From: Paramacrobiotus metropolitanus
Lineage: Eukaryota > Tardigrada > Eutardigrada > Parachela > Macrobiotidae
Assembly: GCF_019649055.1 (NCBI RefSeq)
Contig: NW_026570398.1
Coordinates: 124,001 to 188,000 of the forward strand
Direction: 5' to 3'
DNA length: 64,000 bases
A program made the position numbers and the translations under genes. Positions within the stretch are counted from its first letter, which is position 1, and the number at the start of each line of letters is the position of its first letter. Positions 1-11,341 of this stretch are shown here, one piece after another. Under the pieces are notes generated by a model. That model did not search any database, was not told the DNA's origin, and was given only the letters and a program-made list of their open reading frames with translations.

Positions 1-231
1 AAACTGTTTCGTGTTTATTATTTTTCTTAACAAAGCTTGCAGTTTATAATTATAAAAAATCGACGCCATTTTGTGTACTTAATTTTGCTTTATGTACTTA
101 AACTTTGTCACTTATACTGTCGGAGGATTGTAGTCATATACTCATATACATATTGGTTATGTAGAATAAATTTTGAGAGTACCAAAAATTATTTATTCTC
201 CAGTGTATTTGACAGAACATTTTTTTGTCAG

Positions 232-532
232 ATGTATGAGCACCCCAGCCGGGTTTGCGGCCATCCCCATGGCGATGCCGTTCATCATGCAGACACTGTA
301 CGCTCAGAGCTTCCAGGGGTGGTTTGCCAATCGCACGGTGCCACGAATCGGCGATCTGGAGCCCGGTGGCACCAATCAGACTGCCAGTCAAGACAGCGTG
401 CCGGTACCACTGCGATCCGAACCGGGACCGTCCTCCTCGGCTGAATGGGTCGTTCCTCGTTCGTCTCAGTGGGTCGGATTATTGTTAGCTCTCTTAAGCA
501 CCGCACTTGATGCGAAGTTAATACAGAGATAA
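232..532 (+). CDS. Terminal exon of a trypsin-like serine protease (gene enters from the left)
   Basis: The exon opens after a pyrimidine-rich tract ending in CAG at 231. Its first residues align position by position with the last exon of the neighbouring minus-strand protease: a Cys three residues before Pro, the segment P-F-I-M-Q-T-L-Y, then F-Q-G-W-F-A-N-R-T-V-P. In chymotrypsin-fold enzymes this stretch is the final Cys (pairing with the Cys near the active Ser) and the C-terminal helix. An extra tail of about 65 residues ends in a hydrophobic run (V-G-L-L-L-A-L-L), so a membrane or GPI-type tail is possible. No catalytic residues lie in this exon; they must be left of the window. The two genes converge tail to tail, which suggests an inverted duplication. 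The S1 identity rests on the paralogue. Confidence 0.65.
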
Positions 533-1880
533 GCCCTCCATTTATCCGTGTTTTTATTGAGGTTTTATGGTGTTTATTTGTCTGTTTCTGGTGCTTGTCG
601 GGAAATCAGAGGGTCAATGTACATAATTATGAGAAAAATCAACGTCCTTTTGTTAGGTTTTTTGTATTAAAACAGGATCGAGACACATAACAGCGCATAA
701 AAGTTAGCCACACTATGCAAGTCTTTAGTAAAAAATTCTCTCGCAGGATAACATTGCCGGCGGAGGTATCAGTAGCGTTCACTCCTTCCTGCATTCTTAA
801 CATCCTGTTCCCGTCGATCAACGGGGTACTGGACAGCGGAACGGTGCGATTCGTCAACCAGCCTTGAAAACCATCCGCGAAGACGGTCTCCATGATGAAC
901 GACATGACCGCGGGTACTCGCAGGAACAAGCTCGGTGTATTGCCGCACATCGTGGCCAGGTCTCTACAGGCAAATGCTTTACCGGTAACGTCTGCTCGAT
1001 GCGCACACGGGTGTTTCTAAGGCGGTCGAGTTGGCCGTATTACGGCCCATCACTTACCCCAACCCCGCCGACACTACTCCAAACAAGATTCATTGATTCG
1101 CACCTAAAAACATGATACAATTGCTCAATTCAAGTTTCTGGTAATCATTTTTCAATTTATCAATAAAGTGCTTTGTTTGCGAAGCTATTCCCTTTCCGGT
1201 GGATCGCCAAACCAACAGATCGGCTGTCCAGAATTGCAACGGTAAAGCCGATGTTTACTGTGCTCGCTTCAATAAAAACGCCTGCTTCAATCGGTTTAAT
1301 CGCGTTTAATGTCACATCCACTCTTACGTACGCTTTCTGCGAACGAGCTACCGATTCTGCAGTGCATTTTAAGGAATATCACGGTAATAGGTGGCAGAAA
1401 GGGTATACTGTCCTAAGTCATAGGGATCACTAAAGCGTTGTCCGCACCTGGGCTATCCTTTTGGCATACAAGTGGTCCTCCGCTATCTCCGTTGCACCTG
1501 GCAAAAAAATCACAGTGTCTCACTAACCCAACAATTATAAATCATTCTGCCGTACATGCTCTTTCCACTTTGACTGTTATCGTACGCTTGACCGGCGCAT
1601 AGCTTTTCCCGCGTCAACGGGAATCCACAATCCGAATCGCGGATGGGCAGCGCCAGTTGCAGCAGATCCGTCGGCGCTCCGGTCTCGGTGCGGCCACACC
1701 CACCGGCGTAGCACATCTCGCCGACGGTCAGCACAATGTTGGGCAGCGGCAGGCAGATGGGCTGCACGGTTGTCGGGCTAAACGCAATTTCCTGGGACCG
1801 ATTGCTAAAAGTGACCACTATGATGACACAGTGCGGAATCTTACAGAGGATAAAAACAGTATAGCAGCGTCCCATACTGC

Positions 1881-2116
1881 GCTGTGCCCGATGCCCTTCC
1901 ATAAAGGGTGGAGAAAGATTCGCTGGACGGTAATGGATGTGGCCGTTCTGGAGCGACCGCTGTGCCCGTTGCCCTTCCATAAAGGGTGAAGAAAGATTCG
2001 CTGGACGGTAATGGATGTGGCCGTTCTGGAGCGACCGCTGTGCCCGTTGCCCTTCCATAAAGGGTGAAGAAAGATTCGCTGGACGGTAATGGATGTGGCC
2101 GTTCTGGAGCGACCGC
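1881..2116 (-). repeat. Three tandem copies of a 78-bp unit inside the protease exon
   Basis: The string GCTGTGCCCG recurs at 1881, 1959 and 2037, and the intervening sequence is almost identical. 78 bp is 26 codons, so the protease frame stays open through all copies. Each copy encodes the strand that normally precedes the catalytic Asp (S-I-T-V-Q-R-I-F-L-H-P-L-W). Only the last copy in reading direction is followed by the Asp motif. Confidence 0.95.
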
Positions 2117-2912
2117 AGTTGTGCGGCATGAACGTAACCACGGCCTGTGGGTTTAATCCTTGTCTGCAGCGTACCACGTTTAGATCAACCTTCTATTAAG
2201 ATTTCCAGTACAAAAACAGCAGCAATGGGTTACGCCAATACAGGTACATATTCCAATATCTTTGGTTATTTTGGCGTACGCAAGGAAATTGACTCAATTC
2301 CTCTCCACCCCCTGTGACGTAGATCACACGTGCTGGCGTGTAGACCATGTTAACTGCCATAGAAAATCTACACGCCAAGCCAAACCACGTGTTACCCGAC
2401 CAATCAGGATTGTTGGTCCAGCCTTTGGAATAGTGTCAATTGGTGCGATTGAACACCAGCCTATCAACACAATGTGCCGCCGTAATGACCCATTTGGGAG
2501 CGATCTGAAAAGGAGGCAATATCCTCTTTCCATCACGTACTCAGCTTAACCAAAGCCAAATAAATTTTACGTTCGTGCAAAGCGTGCGCAGCTCAGATTA
2601 AGTTTATATCTCACGTATATAATAACCGCCATCAAACGCTTATCACAGTGCCACCACATTGGCCGTACAACTGGTATGAGGCGTTGTTGTTGAATGGCCC
2701 AGTCCGCAGGAAGACTTGCCAGGGCCAGCTATCAGGTTGGGCCTGGTGAACAAACAGTTTTCCGTCTGGTTAACTGGGATATTACCGTCAGAATCCATTT
2801 TAACTACCTAAAGAACTTCAGTAACTAACCGCTGTCCCACCGAAGATGCGCAGATTTTCAGCCGCGTCGATAACGCCGGCATGGTGGCCGCAGTCCATGC
2901 TGCATACCTCGT

Positions 2913-2956
2913 CCGAAGACGGTATACGGTCCGACTGTACCGTATACCGTCTTCGG
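2913..2956. repeat. Perfect 18-bp inverted repeat with 8-nt loop
   Basis: CCGAAGACGGTATACGGT at 2913-2930 is exactly complementary to 2939-2956, around the loop CCGACTGT. A second small inverted pair (TATTGTA/TACAATA) follows directly. It lies at the upstream edge of the protease pro-region exon. It may be a hairpin insertion or the end of a small mobile element. Confidence 0.9.
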
Positions 2957-5438
2957 TAGTATTGTAACTACAATAGTACGGTAAGCTGAGCTCGGTTAGC
3001 TCATATATTTTAAATGAGTAAGCTGCCTTCGTACTTATTAAGTCTTTTAGTGTATGATGCGAAGCATTTCCTATAGGCTATAGCACAGTGTAGAATTTAT
3101 TTCTGAATTTCTGTTTTGGCCACGCCCTGCTGACCATGGCACATGAAATAGTTTTTTAAGCATCCTACATAGTTGCTCTACCTTTTTGCAAAAAATGAGA
3201 TTTTTCTGAATTTATAGCCTCGGTATGTGCCCTGGTAAGGTTTTTTTCTGATATCATACTGTAGTTGTTGATTGAGATACTGTACATAGATGCAGCGTTG
3301 GACAAAAACAAGCAGATGCATCATTTCAGCGTAATCTGCGAAAAGAAGCGCTTCTTTGTTCGGTCTGAGTGTTGGCGATTTGTGAGCAATTGAGCATTAT
3401 CATTCTATGTTCGTATTGCACTTGTAATTATTTGTTTTGCTTATTGGTTTGATTACTTAATTTCTGAGCCGCGGACCGACGGGCCGAATTTGAGTTTTTT
3501 GTTATTATATAACTGCTATCTTTGGCTTTTCGTGAATGCACGTTTCACTTGTCGGTATTAACGACAACTGTCAGCAGATTTTCCTACCGTCACATATTCA
3601 CATATTTGTGCCTGAGTCAGACACGTCCGGTTCGACCGATCCGATGCGCACCCCACCGGAGCGGAACGATTGCACGGCACCGCTACAAATATGGGGATAG
3701 ATTAAGACGTTCTCTGAACATTAGCCGGTGTACACATCAGTTCCATCTGGAAAAAGTATTGCGACAGCATGGCCGACATCGCGATGGGTTGAATAATCTG
3801 CAATGATAAAATTATATTTTCACTGGCCCAGAGCTCGATCGAAGTCGATTTTGCCGAAGCTGGATGATACGCACAATGGTGTAGCTGAAAGATACAACTT
3901 TCACCGGGTCCTGACCGCATGCGTACGCTATTGGGTTGGCACGAACTGCAATGTAGTACCGGCTAAGTTTAATGTTTTACAGCTGACGGTGAGCCGAAAT
4001 AAAATTTGGCGTCGCACAAAATGTAACGTAGCGTTTAGTCTGGGTTCAGTGAATCGCGCCTGACGGACACCGACCACGTACGTACGTTGCTTCAAAAATC
4101 TGATAATAATTATTATATATAATAATTATTATATAGCACCTAATTAAGCGTACTTGTACGTGCGGTAGCTTCGCAAGAAATAAGATTAGTACAACATGGG
4201 TGCGATTAATAATTCAACTACCAGCTGTACTGCTGTAAGTACCGGTACGTACAAGTACAGGTGCAATCAGCCTGTTAGGTGTATTGTACATACTCTGAGC
4301 ATCCCAAACGTTGACGCGATCGAAGTCGCAGCCGTCTTTATCGGCTTTGAGTGTTTCGTATTGTGTGCCGTAGGAGAAGTTGTTGAGCGAATCTGAAACC
4401 ATCTCGATATATTAGCGTTCTTCAAATGCGACATGATAACGTTAACGTACTTAAACAAGTGACCCGGAACTTAAACCAGAGCCGTGCAAATGCCGAAATT
4501 AGTCTTTTACACCAAGCTACGGTTGGAGCACGCTTTTTAGTTTTCAAGTGAATTGTGAAAATCTTAAAGTTTACTTGAAAAAAAAATAATGATCTTCATA
4601 TGAGTAAAATAATAATCTTCATACCTATGTGCATTTATCTGCGAAATTTGACGAAGATACGTTCATATTGGGACTTTTAGCAGACCGCTTCACGTTTAAA
4701 TCTTTGGGACATTTATTTCTCCCAAAGTCCAACCGGATGCTGCGCACACAAGCGGTTTTCCCGCTAATGTAAGCAAACTGTTTCTTTCAAAACCTCATGA
4801 AGTCTAAGCCTCGTTGTGGATTGATCTTCGAGCCTTGCTGAATAACGCTCATAAATAAAGCGGCTTTTTTGCAACGGACTGAGGATTATCGATGGATCTT
4901 ATTATTTATGAATGGATTTTATTATTATTTATCAATGGTTGCAATGGATCTTATTATTTTCAGATCTACTCGTGTAGATGTTATACCTTTTATTATATCT
5001 CCTCTTATTGTACCTCCTTATAGTCTTATTATACCTCCTTAAACAGGATGTTAGCTGCCCGAAGCGTAAACTGTTTTAACGCCAGGCTATACAGATACAA
5101 AATCACAAACCATTGGGACTTACGATTCGTAAGTAACGGCCCTGGAATTTTATATCAGTACTGTACTTTATATCAATTTCGCCCATAAATAACTGATGCT
5201 TTGTCGGCTGTCGATGTGTTTCGTGTTTGTATGTTGCTGTCATCACATGATCACAAACTTTGATTTCTACGCTTAAATGGCAAGTGTATTGTCGTCGTTA
5301 CCGTAATTTTTATGCTTGCAGAAAAAAAACGACTGGAGTGTAAAAGCCAAAAATCCTTTCGAAATACTCGTTTGTAAAGTTGCTGTCATATCAACTTAAA
5401 TTCTACGTAGTCATACCACTAATTCATGCCACTGAGTC
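2957..5438. other. Mostly non-coding stretch with a few weak exon-like pieces
   Basis: No convincing gene is seen. On the minus strand, pieces at about 3960-3800, 3790-3710 and 3680-3590 are preceded by intron-like CAG/TAG ends. The last of these reads through a Gly/Ser-rich stretch to a stop, but their phases do not join, so no gene is called. AT-rich sequence dominates from 4550 to 5350. Confidence 0.4.
4103..4132. repeat. 30-bp perfect AT palindrome
   Basis: ATAATAATTATTATA followed directly by its own reverse complement, with no spacer. Such sequences can extrude as cruciforms, but in AT-rich DNA they also arise by simple slippage. Confidence 0.85.
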
Positions 5439-6776
5439 ATGCCACTGATTCTTCGGGAATCCAGTTGGGATCAGAACGATTCGCACGTCTTCGTCACCAT
5501 CGTCTTCAACCATGTCAACCCAAAATCCGCAGATATTTTCACCTCGCCGAAGTATGTGAAGGTCTCTCTGTCCCCGTATTTTTACGAACTCTACTTGTTC
5601 GCCGAGATCGATGACTTGCGCAGCATCGCCGAAATTTCCTCCAACCAGATCGTCTTACGCTTACCCAAAGCCCGATCCCAACGGTGGGAATCACTGCGAC
5701 ATGAGAAATCTAATGATCCTGAGATTATGCGACAAGTTCGTGCAGAAGCGATGGAGTACGCTGCTGCGCGTCTCACTGCCGAGGCCGCAGGCAGAAAAGA
5801 AGCGAAACGGGAGAAACAAGGATTTGCCGTTACGGAACACACTGCCGTCGAGACTTCACGGAAGGCGCTTCTCCAAAAAGCAAAAGACGAAGAAAAAACC
5901 AAGACCTTACAATCGTACTCGTTTTCCGATGAGCCAGGAAGCGATTCTACAGTAAGAGCCCCACCCAACGAAACAGACGAGCTCTCCGACGAAGAAACCG
6001 AGCAGGAACTTCTTCGCGAACTCGGATTGCTCGAAGACCCTGTCAACGCCAAAGACCCTACAAAATCCGAAGTTCCCAGTGAAGCCTTTCAAGAGCTTTT
6101 ACAGAAGATCGCTGCAGTTGATTCCCGTCGTCCGACAAAAAAGACAGCAAAGGTCACCAGTCTCCCAGACGTCCGCTCCGCGGGTACCATCACGTTTACG
6201 CCCACCGAGCGCGTCTTCCCGACACCGCGCCGAGAATCCAAAATCGCCGAAGAGGAAGAGTGGCTGAAAAAGCAGGCATCGTACAAAACGCTGCTCAACA
6301 GCGAGACCACAGGTCTGAAACTCAGTCCCGCTGAGCGCGACCCCGTCTTGCTGAAAAGCAAAGCCGACAGTTTTCTCCAATCCAGAGACTACGATTCTGC
6401 GTTATCGTGCTATGGATTGGCGGTGTATCTCGGGTGTAAATTACCGGAGATTTTTTTAAATCGTGGGTTGTGCCATCTACTGCGTGGGAATCTCCATAAA
6501 GTCCTGGAAGATATGGAGAAAGCGTTGGAGTATCTGGATCCGCCGGTGGAAGAGAACCGGCGTCAGCGGATGGTGGCGTACTGGCGGCGCGGCATTGCGT
6601 TCTTCGGACTGAAGTTGTATACTGAAAGTCTAATCGAGCTCAGTGGTGCGCTGAATCAAGGGGAGGTATCCGAATTAGAGAAGGCCGCGCAGAAAGTGCG
6701 ACATGTTGTGGAAAGCGGCGAAGAAGTGCACGAATACAGTTGGATGATGGTGGAAACCGTTTCACACCCGGATTAG
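5439..6776 (+). CDS. DNAAF4: Dynein axonemal assembly factor 4 (DYX1C1 family)
   Basis: A 445-residue single-exon gene. The N-terminus M-P-L...S-W matches the vertebrate start and supports ATG 5439. Residues about 1-90 form a CS/p23-like domain (K-V-S-L-S-P-Y-F-Y-E-L-Y-L). A charged, coiled middle section (about 95-240) follows. The family DYX block lies at about 246-285 (T-I-T-F-T-P-T-E-R-V-F-P-T, then E-S-K-I-A-E-E-E-E-W-L). Three TPR-like helical pairs span about 305-425 (N-R-G-L-C-H-L, R-R-G-I-A-F-F). The length is close to the 420 residues usual in vertebrates. Known role: a cytoplasmic co-chaperone with HSP90/HSP70 that preassembles outer and inner dynein arms before import into motile cilia or flagella. 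Its presence implies that the organism makes motile axonemes. The absence of introns contrasts with its neighbours; retroposition is possible, although the ORF is intact. Confidence 0.93.
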   Translation: MPLILRESSWDQNDSHVFVTIVFNHVNPKSADIFTSPKYVKVSLSPYFYELYLFAEIDDLRSIAEISSNQIVLRLPKARSQRWESLRHEKSNDPEIMRQVRAEAMEYAAARLTAEAAGRKEAKREKQGFAVTEHTAVETSRKALLQKAKDEEKTKTLQSYSFSDEPGSDSTVRAPPNETDELSDEETEQELLRELGLLEDPVNAKDPTKSEVPSEAFQELLQKIAAVDSRRPTKKTAKVTSLPDVRSAGTITFTPTERVFPTPRRESKIAEEEEWLKKQASYKTLLNSETTGLKLSPAERDPVLLKSKADSFLQSRDYDSALSCYGLAVYLGCKLPEIFLNRGLCHLLRGNLHKVLEDMEKALEYLDPPVEENRRQRMVAYWRRGIAFFGLKLYTESLIELSGALNQGEVSELEKAAQKVRHVVESGEEVHEYSWMMVETVSHPD

Positions 6777-7958
6777 GCTCATACGCTTATCGATCTGGCC
6801 CTTTTTGTCACCTCTGTTTGGGCTCTAGCTGCAAACCAGCTGAGCGTTTCCCAGCATTGTGAAAAGTCATTTCATAGCTGACCTTTATGTATCTCTTATG
6901 GAAGAAGGGATGCTTGTTGGCCGGTCAGCGCCACGACCTACTAAGTGGATTTAGTGGCAGGGTTGACTGACGGCATGGCCTAACGGAACTGTGCGAAGGA
7001 TGCCAGCTGAGCGTGTTGCGTAAAATGATGTTATGTTATTACTGTAGATATGACTTGTTTTTGGTTTTGTTTTATTGGCCTTGTTATTTTATTGGCACAA
7101 AATGCAGTATACCAGCTGTATTTAACACAATTCCCATATGTCGCTGTTGTGGAAAAACACCACGCGGACCAGTTGTAAAGCAGTCCACAATGATATGCCT
7201 TGCAAAATAAAGTGCAGCCTTTTCAGTACCGTATTTAGTTTGCCTGGCATCCGATACAAGAATGCCACACTGCTGAAGCTACGTGCTCTGCACTCATGTT
7301 GTATTACCGTGTCGGCGGTATCGCTTCTCCCTTCTCCGGATTGATGAACTCCGTTTCCACGGCAACCTGCTTAATTCCCTTGCATTTCTTACTTAAGCAC
7401 ACTTTCTTATTTAAAAATAGGTGCTAAATCTGTACTGTATTGTGAACTTTAATACAGCAACAAAGAACAATAACAACGAGAAAACTGGGAATTAAAATTA
7501 ATTTAAATGTTAAAAGTTGGTAGTTACGCCACGATAGAATAATATTTGCTGGCAGCTATTGATATTTAATAACTTTTTTAATCCTGATGAGTTCGGTTTG
7601 CTCTACGGCACTTTGGAGAATTATTTCACCGCAGTAATTATTTTCAGAAGACGCTTTATTAACAACTAAACCGTCACCACAAACTCTACGAGAACGCCTT
7701 TTTTGGGAAACGGGAAACAGCGTCGCGATTTTCATACTGAGATTATTTTCAACTCACGCTGCGCTACGTGCTAATGGTCTAATGCTAACCGGAGGCTGGG
7801 GGATTTCGGTAGTTTCGACTCTCCAGTTTCGAGAGCGCCAGTGTGACAGCATCCGGCCATAATTTACCCCTTAACTGCATGCTGCCGAATTGGCCTCCAT
7901 CTTTTACTGAGTATGGACCCGGTTCGCGAGGGCGTTCTGTACTGGACCATACGCCTAA
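6777..7958. other. Intergenic region without recognisable genes
   Basis: It holds the DNAAF4 3' flank with one AAAGGTCA octamer (minus strand, at 6879) and AT-rich sequence from 7380 to 7760. The short ORFs here show no family motif and no splice context. Confidence 0.5.
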
Positions 7959-9712
7959 ATGGCTGCATTGGGGACTGATCATGGGACAGTCACAGTCGTC
8001 CCTCCATGCGTGTGTCCTATGCAGGGAAATTTTGGCCGGCGCAGCCTCCTTCAAACTGCGCCTTCTGCCGAGCAATGCCGAGACTGTGCCGCCAACCGAT
8101 ATTACCTCGACCGTCTGGCGACGGTCTTTGAGATTGTTAACGCCGCAAGCACGTTTACGGGATTTGGAGGTAATATTACAGTACAAGATCCAGCATTTTA
8201 AACACAAAAATTTAAAACAAAGCGTGCCGTCGGAAGGTCAAACGCAGCTGCCTGTCTGTCGTACTCGATATCAACGTAATGACGATCTAAAACTTTAAGA
8301 AATCCACCGATAACAAAACGCTAAATGCAAAATGCTACAAAGACTTTACTTACTTAATTGAGTCTTCGTAGCATTTTGCACTGTGTAAGCGGTTCACCGG
8401 TTAGTTTCTATGCTTTCGGCTTCTATCGCGGCTGATAGTCCAGAACATTACACAGGACCGTAGACAACATCCACCTAGAAATATATTTGTTCAAGTAATT
8501 TAACTGTAATTTTTCGATAGCGTTGATTGGGTATGTCGACCACCTATGGACGAACCTCAGCCTGGTATCCATCTTTGTCTGGTCCTTCACCATCGCCATC
8601 GGGACGGCGCAGTTGGACGAGCATACCACCAAGCCGTCGACGCGTCTGGCTACCGCCAATCTCTTTATGTACCTCCTGCTCTTTTCCGTGCTGACCAGTG
8701 CGGGTCCTTTGGCTGTGATTGCGTATCAGTTTTGGGTGGAAGCGTACAACGCCCTGACGTCCGATGCAACGGTCGACGTGTGGAGAGCCAACACTATGCC
8801 GCCGGGATCTGTGCGGCAGGTAGCGGAATGTGATTCCCAGGAGACGCTCAAACTCGCGCAGACCGCACTGCGTGCCAATGCGAGTTCGGTGCTGGAAGGG
8901 TGTCGATACGAGAGCGTCCCGGTGGTACCAACTGTAAGTGAACGAAACCAGAATTTCTGTCCATGAAAGCGTGCAAGTTGGATTGCTGTGCATTCGGGTC
9001 CCGACAATATGTTGTTTCTTATACTATTCATTTTTGTATTTTAAAATTCCTTTATATTTTCTTAAATTTTACCGTATTTTGTTTTTTTTTGGGTTTTGTT
9101 TTTTACGTAAGTTTAATCTTTCCATTTTTTTAACAGTTATCATAGTTAAACTTAATCCCATTAATGTACTTTATATATACTTTTATTTAATCGAGCTTTT
9201 ACATTTATTGCCTTTTGTGCAGAATTTCTTTTCCTGAGCTTCCAGTTTTGCCATTAACAACGAACACATTGATCTGGGATCTTGAACGCCTTAACTGTTA
9301 CGGTCTGTTTATGGTGGTGCATTCAACCAAATCCATTTTGCAGTGGCAGTCATTGAGTATCGCGAAATGGACAGCGTACGGTGTGACCTTGATCAGTCTA
9401 TCTGTGGGCGTCGCAGTCTGGTTGTACGGCGTGCACTGCTATTTTGCGCGACTGCGCCATGTCCAACGCATCCTCGACAACGGCGGCTACATCGACTGCA
9501 TACCGTCCTATCTCAGTTCGGATGAACCTATCCATACAGCCAGCCATATCGGCGATCCGGTCCTCGAGAAGAAATTGGCCGAATACTTCAGTAAAGCGGA
9601 TGCCGATAAAGAGAGCCTGGAAGATTTTCTTGAGCGCACCATCAATGAGATTTGTCGTAGCGGGCAGTCAGAACTTGTCAGTGATTTATGTGGTTATAAA
9701 AAACGGCGATAA
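7959..9712 (+). CDS. Four-transmembrane protein of unknown function
   Basis: Three exons join in phase: 7959-8169 (donor GGAG|GTAATA), 8521-8933 (acceptor GATAG; donor ACT|GTAAGT) and 9239-9712 (acceptor CTGAG). A start at ATG 7959 is plausible but not certain. The protein has a Cys pair (C-R-D-C) and then hydrophobic segments: one across the first junction, S-L-V-S-I-F-V-W-S-F-T-I-A-I-G, F-M-Y-L-L-L-F-S-V-L-T-S-A-G, and a last one, Y-G-V-T-L-I-S-L-S-V-G-V-A-V-W-L. A loop of about 100 residues containing Cys and a possible N-glycosylation site (N-A-S) separates TM3 and TM4. A cytoplasmic, acidic tail of about 100 residues ends in K-K-R-R. I do not recognise the family; the layout is tetraspan-like, but the tetraspanin CCG motif is absent. 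AT-rich intron 2 (8934-9238) is low complexity. Confidence 0.6.
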
Positions 9713-9824
9713 CAGCTACAAGTCATGTTTATCAGTTTTGATGTTTTTTATTCAAAATTCAAAAAGAAATACTGAAACCTGAAAATACTGAAACGCGTGC
9801 TATTCAAAGAGATTTTTGAAAACT

Positions 9825-11083
9825 CTAAAGTAAAAACAATGTATTCAGCAGTCGAATACAAACAAACGTGACAATCAAAGAAACCATAGATAAAAAATCA
9901 GTTGAATTCTGCACTCCGTGATCTTTCATAAAAGTTCTTCCCGACTCTTCGGATGCGTTTTTTCCTCCTCCGCAGTCGCAGTACGCACTCCGATGGCAGG
10001 CGTGGTACGGCACGGATTTGACGCGAAACTCCTTCACACCGGTGTCCACATAGTAGGAATGGTTGTAGGAAAAGCTGCACGTGCACTCAATGTGGTGGTC
10101 GTTGGTAATGTGGTCAAAGATTAAGACACCGGTGCAACCTTGGTACGCCCATTGCGCATCTGCAACACAAAATGACAGAAAGTTCAGGCAACGATAATAT
10201 GGAAAACAACGAGAGACAACAATAAAAAGTCAATAATAATCGAAAGAGTTCTGACCTTTAGAAAAGTACAAATACGAAAAGTTCATAGAAAAATACAAAT
10301 ACGTGACCTTTAAAAAAATACAAATGCAGAAAGTTTATAGAGAAGCAAGAGAAACAATAGAAAACCGACGATGAAATTTTCATAAATCAATATCGGCCTT
10401 TAAAAATCACAGATGCAGAAAGTATATACTTTTGAAGTATACTACATACAAAAAGTGAGAAAAGCAGTGCAAAACGATTCTATTCAAAGCAGTTCAGAAA
10501 ATCGCCAAAAATGTGATTTAAATTAAAGTTTTTTTAGAAAGACGAAATCTCCTTATATTCGGTTAAGTACCGTGAACACATGCGGGTCCAGGAGGACCTC
10601 GTACCCGCAACACCGTATTGCGAATCCGCTACCTGGACAGCCGACTTCGTGAACGGACACTCGCAGGGTCCGTGGGCAAATCGGCAGCTAATATAGTCCA
10701 CATATGCCGCGAACGGCTCCGTCTGCTGGAGATACGGTTGCAGCTCTTCATATTCATACTCCGCAAAGATATCCAGATCCCACGTCGACACATTGAACTC
10801 CCGCAGATCGTACACGGAACGGCAGAAGCACATATTCCCGTCACTCTCGGCGTGGTAGATGTCGGTGGCACTGCAGTTGTAGTAGGCGAACTCCGAGGGC
10901 TGACTATTCACCGCTGCATACAACGGTAATCAGCTTTAACAGTTCGCTCAGTGTTTTACTGGTGCATCTGTTACCTTCTTGCAACGCTGTCAAATTGCTG
11001 CAGTAACACGACGTCCAGAGCAGTAAAAAGCAAACGAACCAGGCAATGTAATTATTCTGTGTGACACCGCCACATGAGATCAT
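9825..11083 (-). CDS. Secreted Cys-rich protein with hydrophobic tail (possible GPI anchor)
   Basis: Three exons join with agreeing phases: 11083-10975, 10913-10605 and 10159-9825. ATG 11083 gives a signal peptide (W-F-V-C-F-L-L-L-W). The upstream in-frame TTG is not a credible start. The mature part has about ten Cys, among them C-F-C-R and C-E-C, and a last exon with C-T-C and C-D-C-G-G-G followed by a C-terminal hydrophobic run (M-V-S-L-I-V-T-F-V-C-I-R-L-L) of the kind removed on GPI attachment. The gene sits beside another secreted protein and the LU cluster, and is probably part of a local family of surface proteins. Family not recognised. Introns are 61 and 445 bp; the larger holds short imperfect repeats and two AAAGGTCA sites. 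Confidence 0.68.
10252..10440. repeat. Imperfect repeats in an intron (CTTTA-AAATACAAATRC)
   Basis: Three units start at 10252, 10304 and about 10396 (TGACCTTTA, TGACCTTTA, CGGCCTTTA). Each is followed by A-rich sequence with ACAAAT or ACAGAT and GAAAGTT/TATA. The first two contain the minus-strand octamer AAAGGTCA. The spacing is uneven (52 and about 92 bp). Confidence 0.65.
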
Positions 11084-11341
11084 CAGAGATGAACAGCCCG
11101 CAACAAGCAAGGTTCCTCATGATTCACGCTACATTTTCTGTTAGTCACTTCGATCATAATCGCCGCAGTAATCAACGGTAAATTTCCAATTTGTTGCTTG
11201 GAGAGAGTATTTTGTTAATTTTTCAAATAATTTAATTATAATTAATTGTTATTTTCAACGGTTCATACGAAATTTATTTTTTTAGAACCAGCCATTCCCG
11301 GAAAGAATAACAATATTCAACACAAATATTTACACACAAAA

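Larger units (their letters stand above)
639..2956 (-). pseudogene. Trypsin-like (S1) serine protease, multi-exon, probably inactivated
   Basis: A secreted-type S1 protease can be followed in order on the minus strand. The activation site R-I-F-G-G-T-A ends at 2830. An exon at 2742-2638 has S-W-P-W-Q-V-F-L and C-G-G-T-V-I-S. An exon from 2504 has W-V-I-T-A-A-H-C (catalytic His). An exon at 2163-1845 has V-Q-R-I-F-L-H-P-L-W and then D-A-A-I-L-F-L (catalytic Asp). An exon at 1791-1556 has V-Q-P-I-C-L-P and C-A-G. An exon at 1497-1448 has C-N-G-D-S-G-G-P-L (catalytic Ser). Exons at 1103-1058 and 963-639 carry G-V-V-S-A-G-L-G and the last Cys. The 53-bp intron 1844-1792 is canonical and in phase, and the last two exons also join in phase. 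Two oddities: a 78-bp segment is tripled before the Asp, and TGA at 1092-1090 stands where S1 enzymes usually have Trp before the G-V-V-S strand. The exon between His and Asp is not resolved. Function if intact: extracellular proteolysis. Confidence 0.72.

Noticed and set aside
1173-1433. 86-codon plus-strand ORF
   Set aside because: It lies within the intron between the Ser exon and the G-V-V-S exon of the minus-strand protease and shows no signal or domain.
3590-3990. A GPCR-like last exon (N-P-I-A-Y) on the minus strand
   Set aside because: Only one short motif; phases do not join and no preceding TM segments were found.
7785-8207. 140-codon minus ORF
   Set aside because: It is antisense to the first exon of the four-TM gene; the plus-strand frame has splice sites that join in phase.
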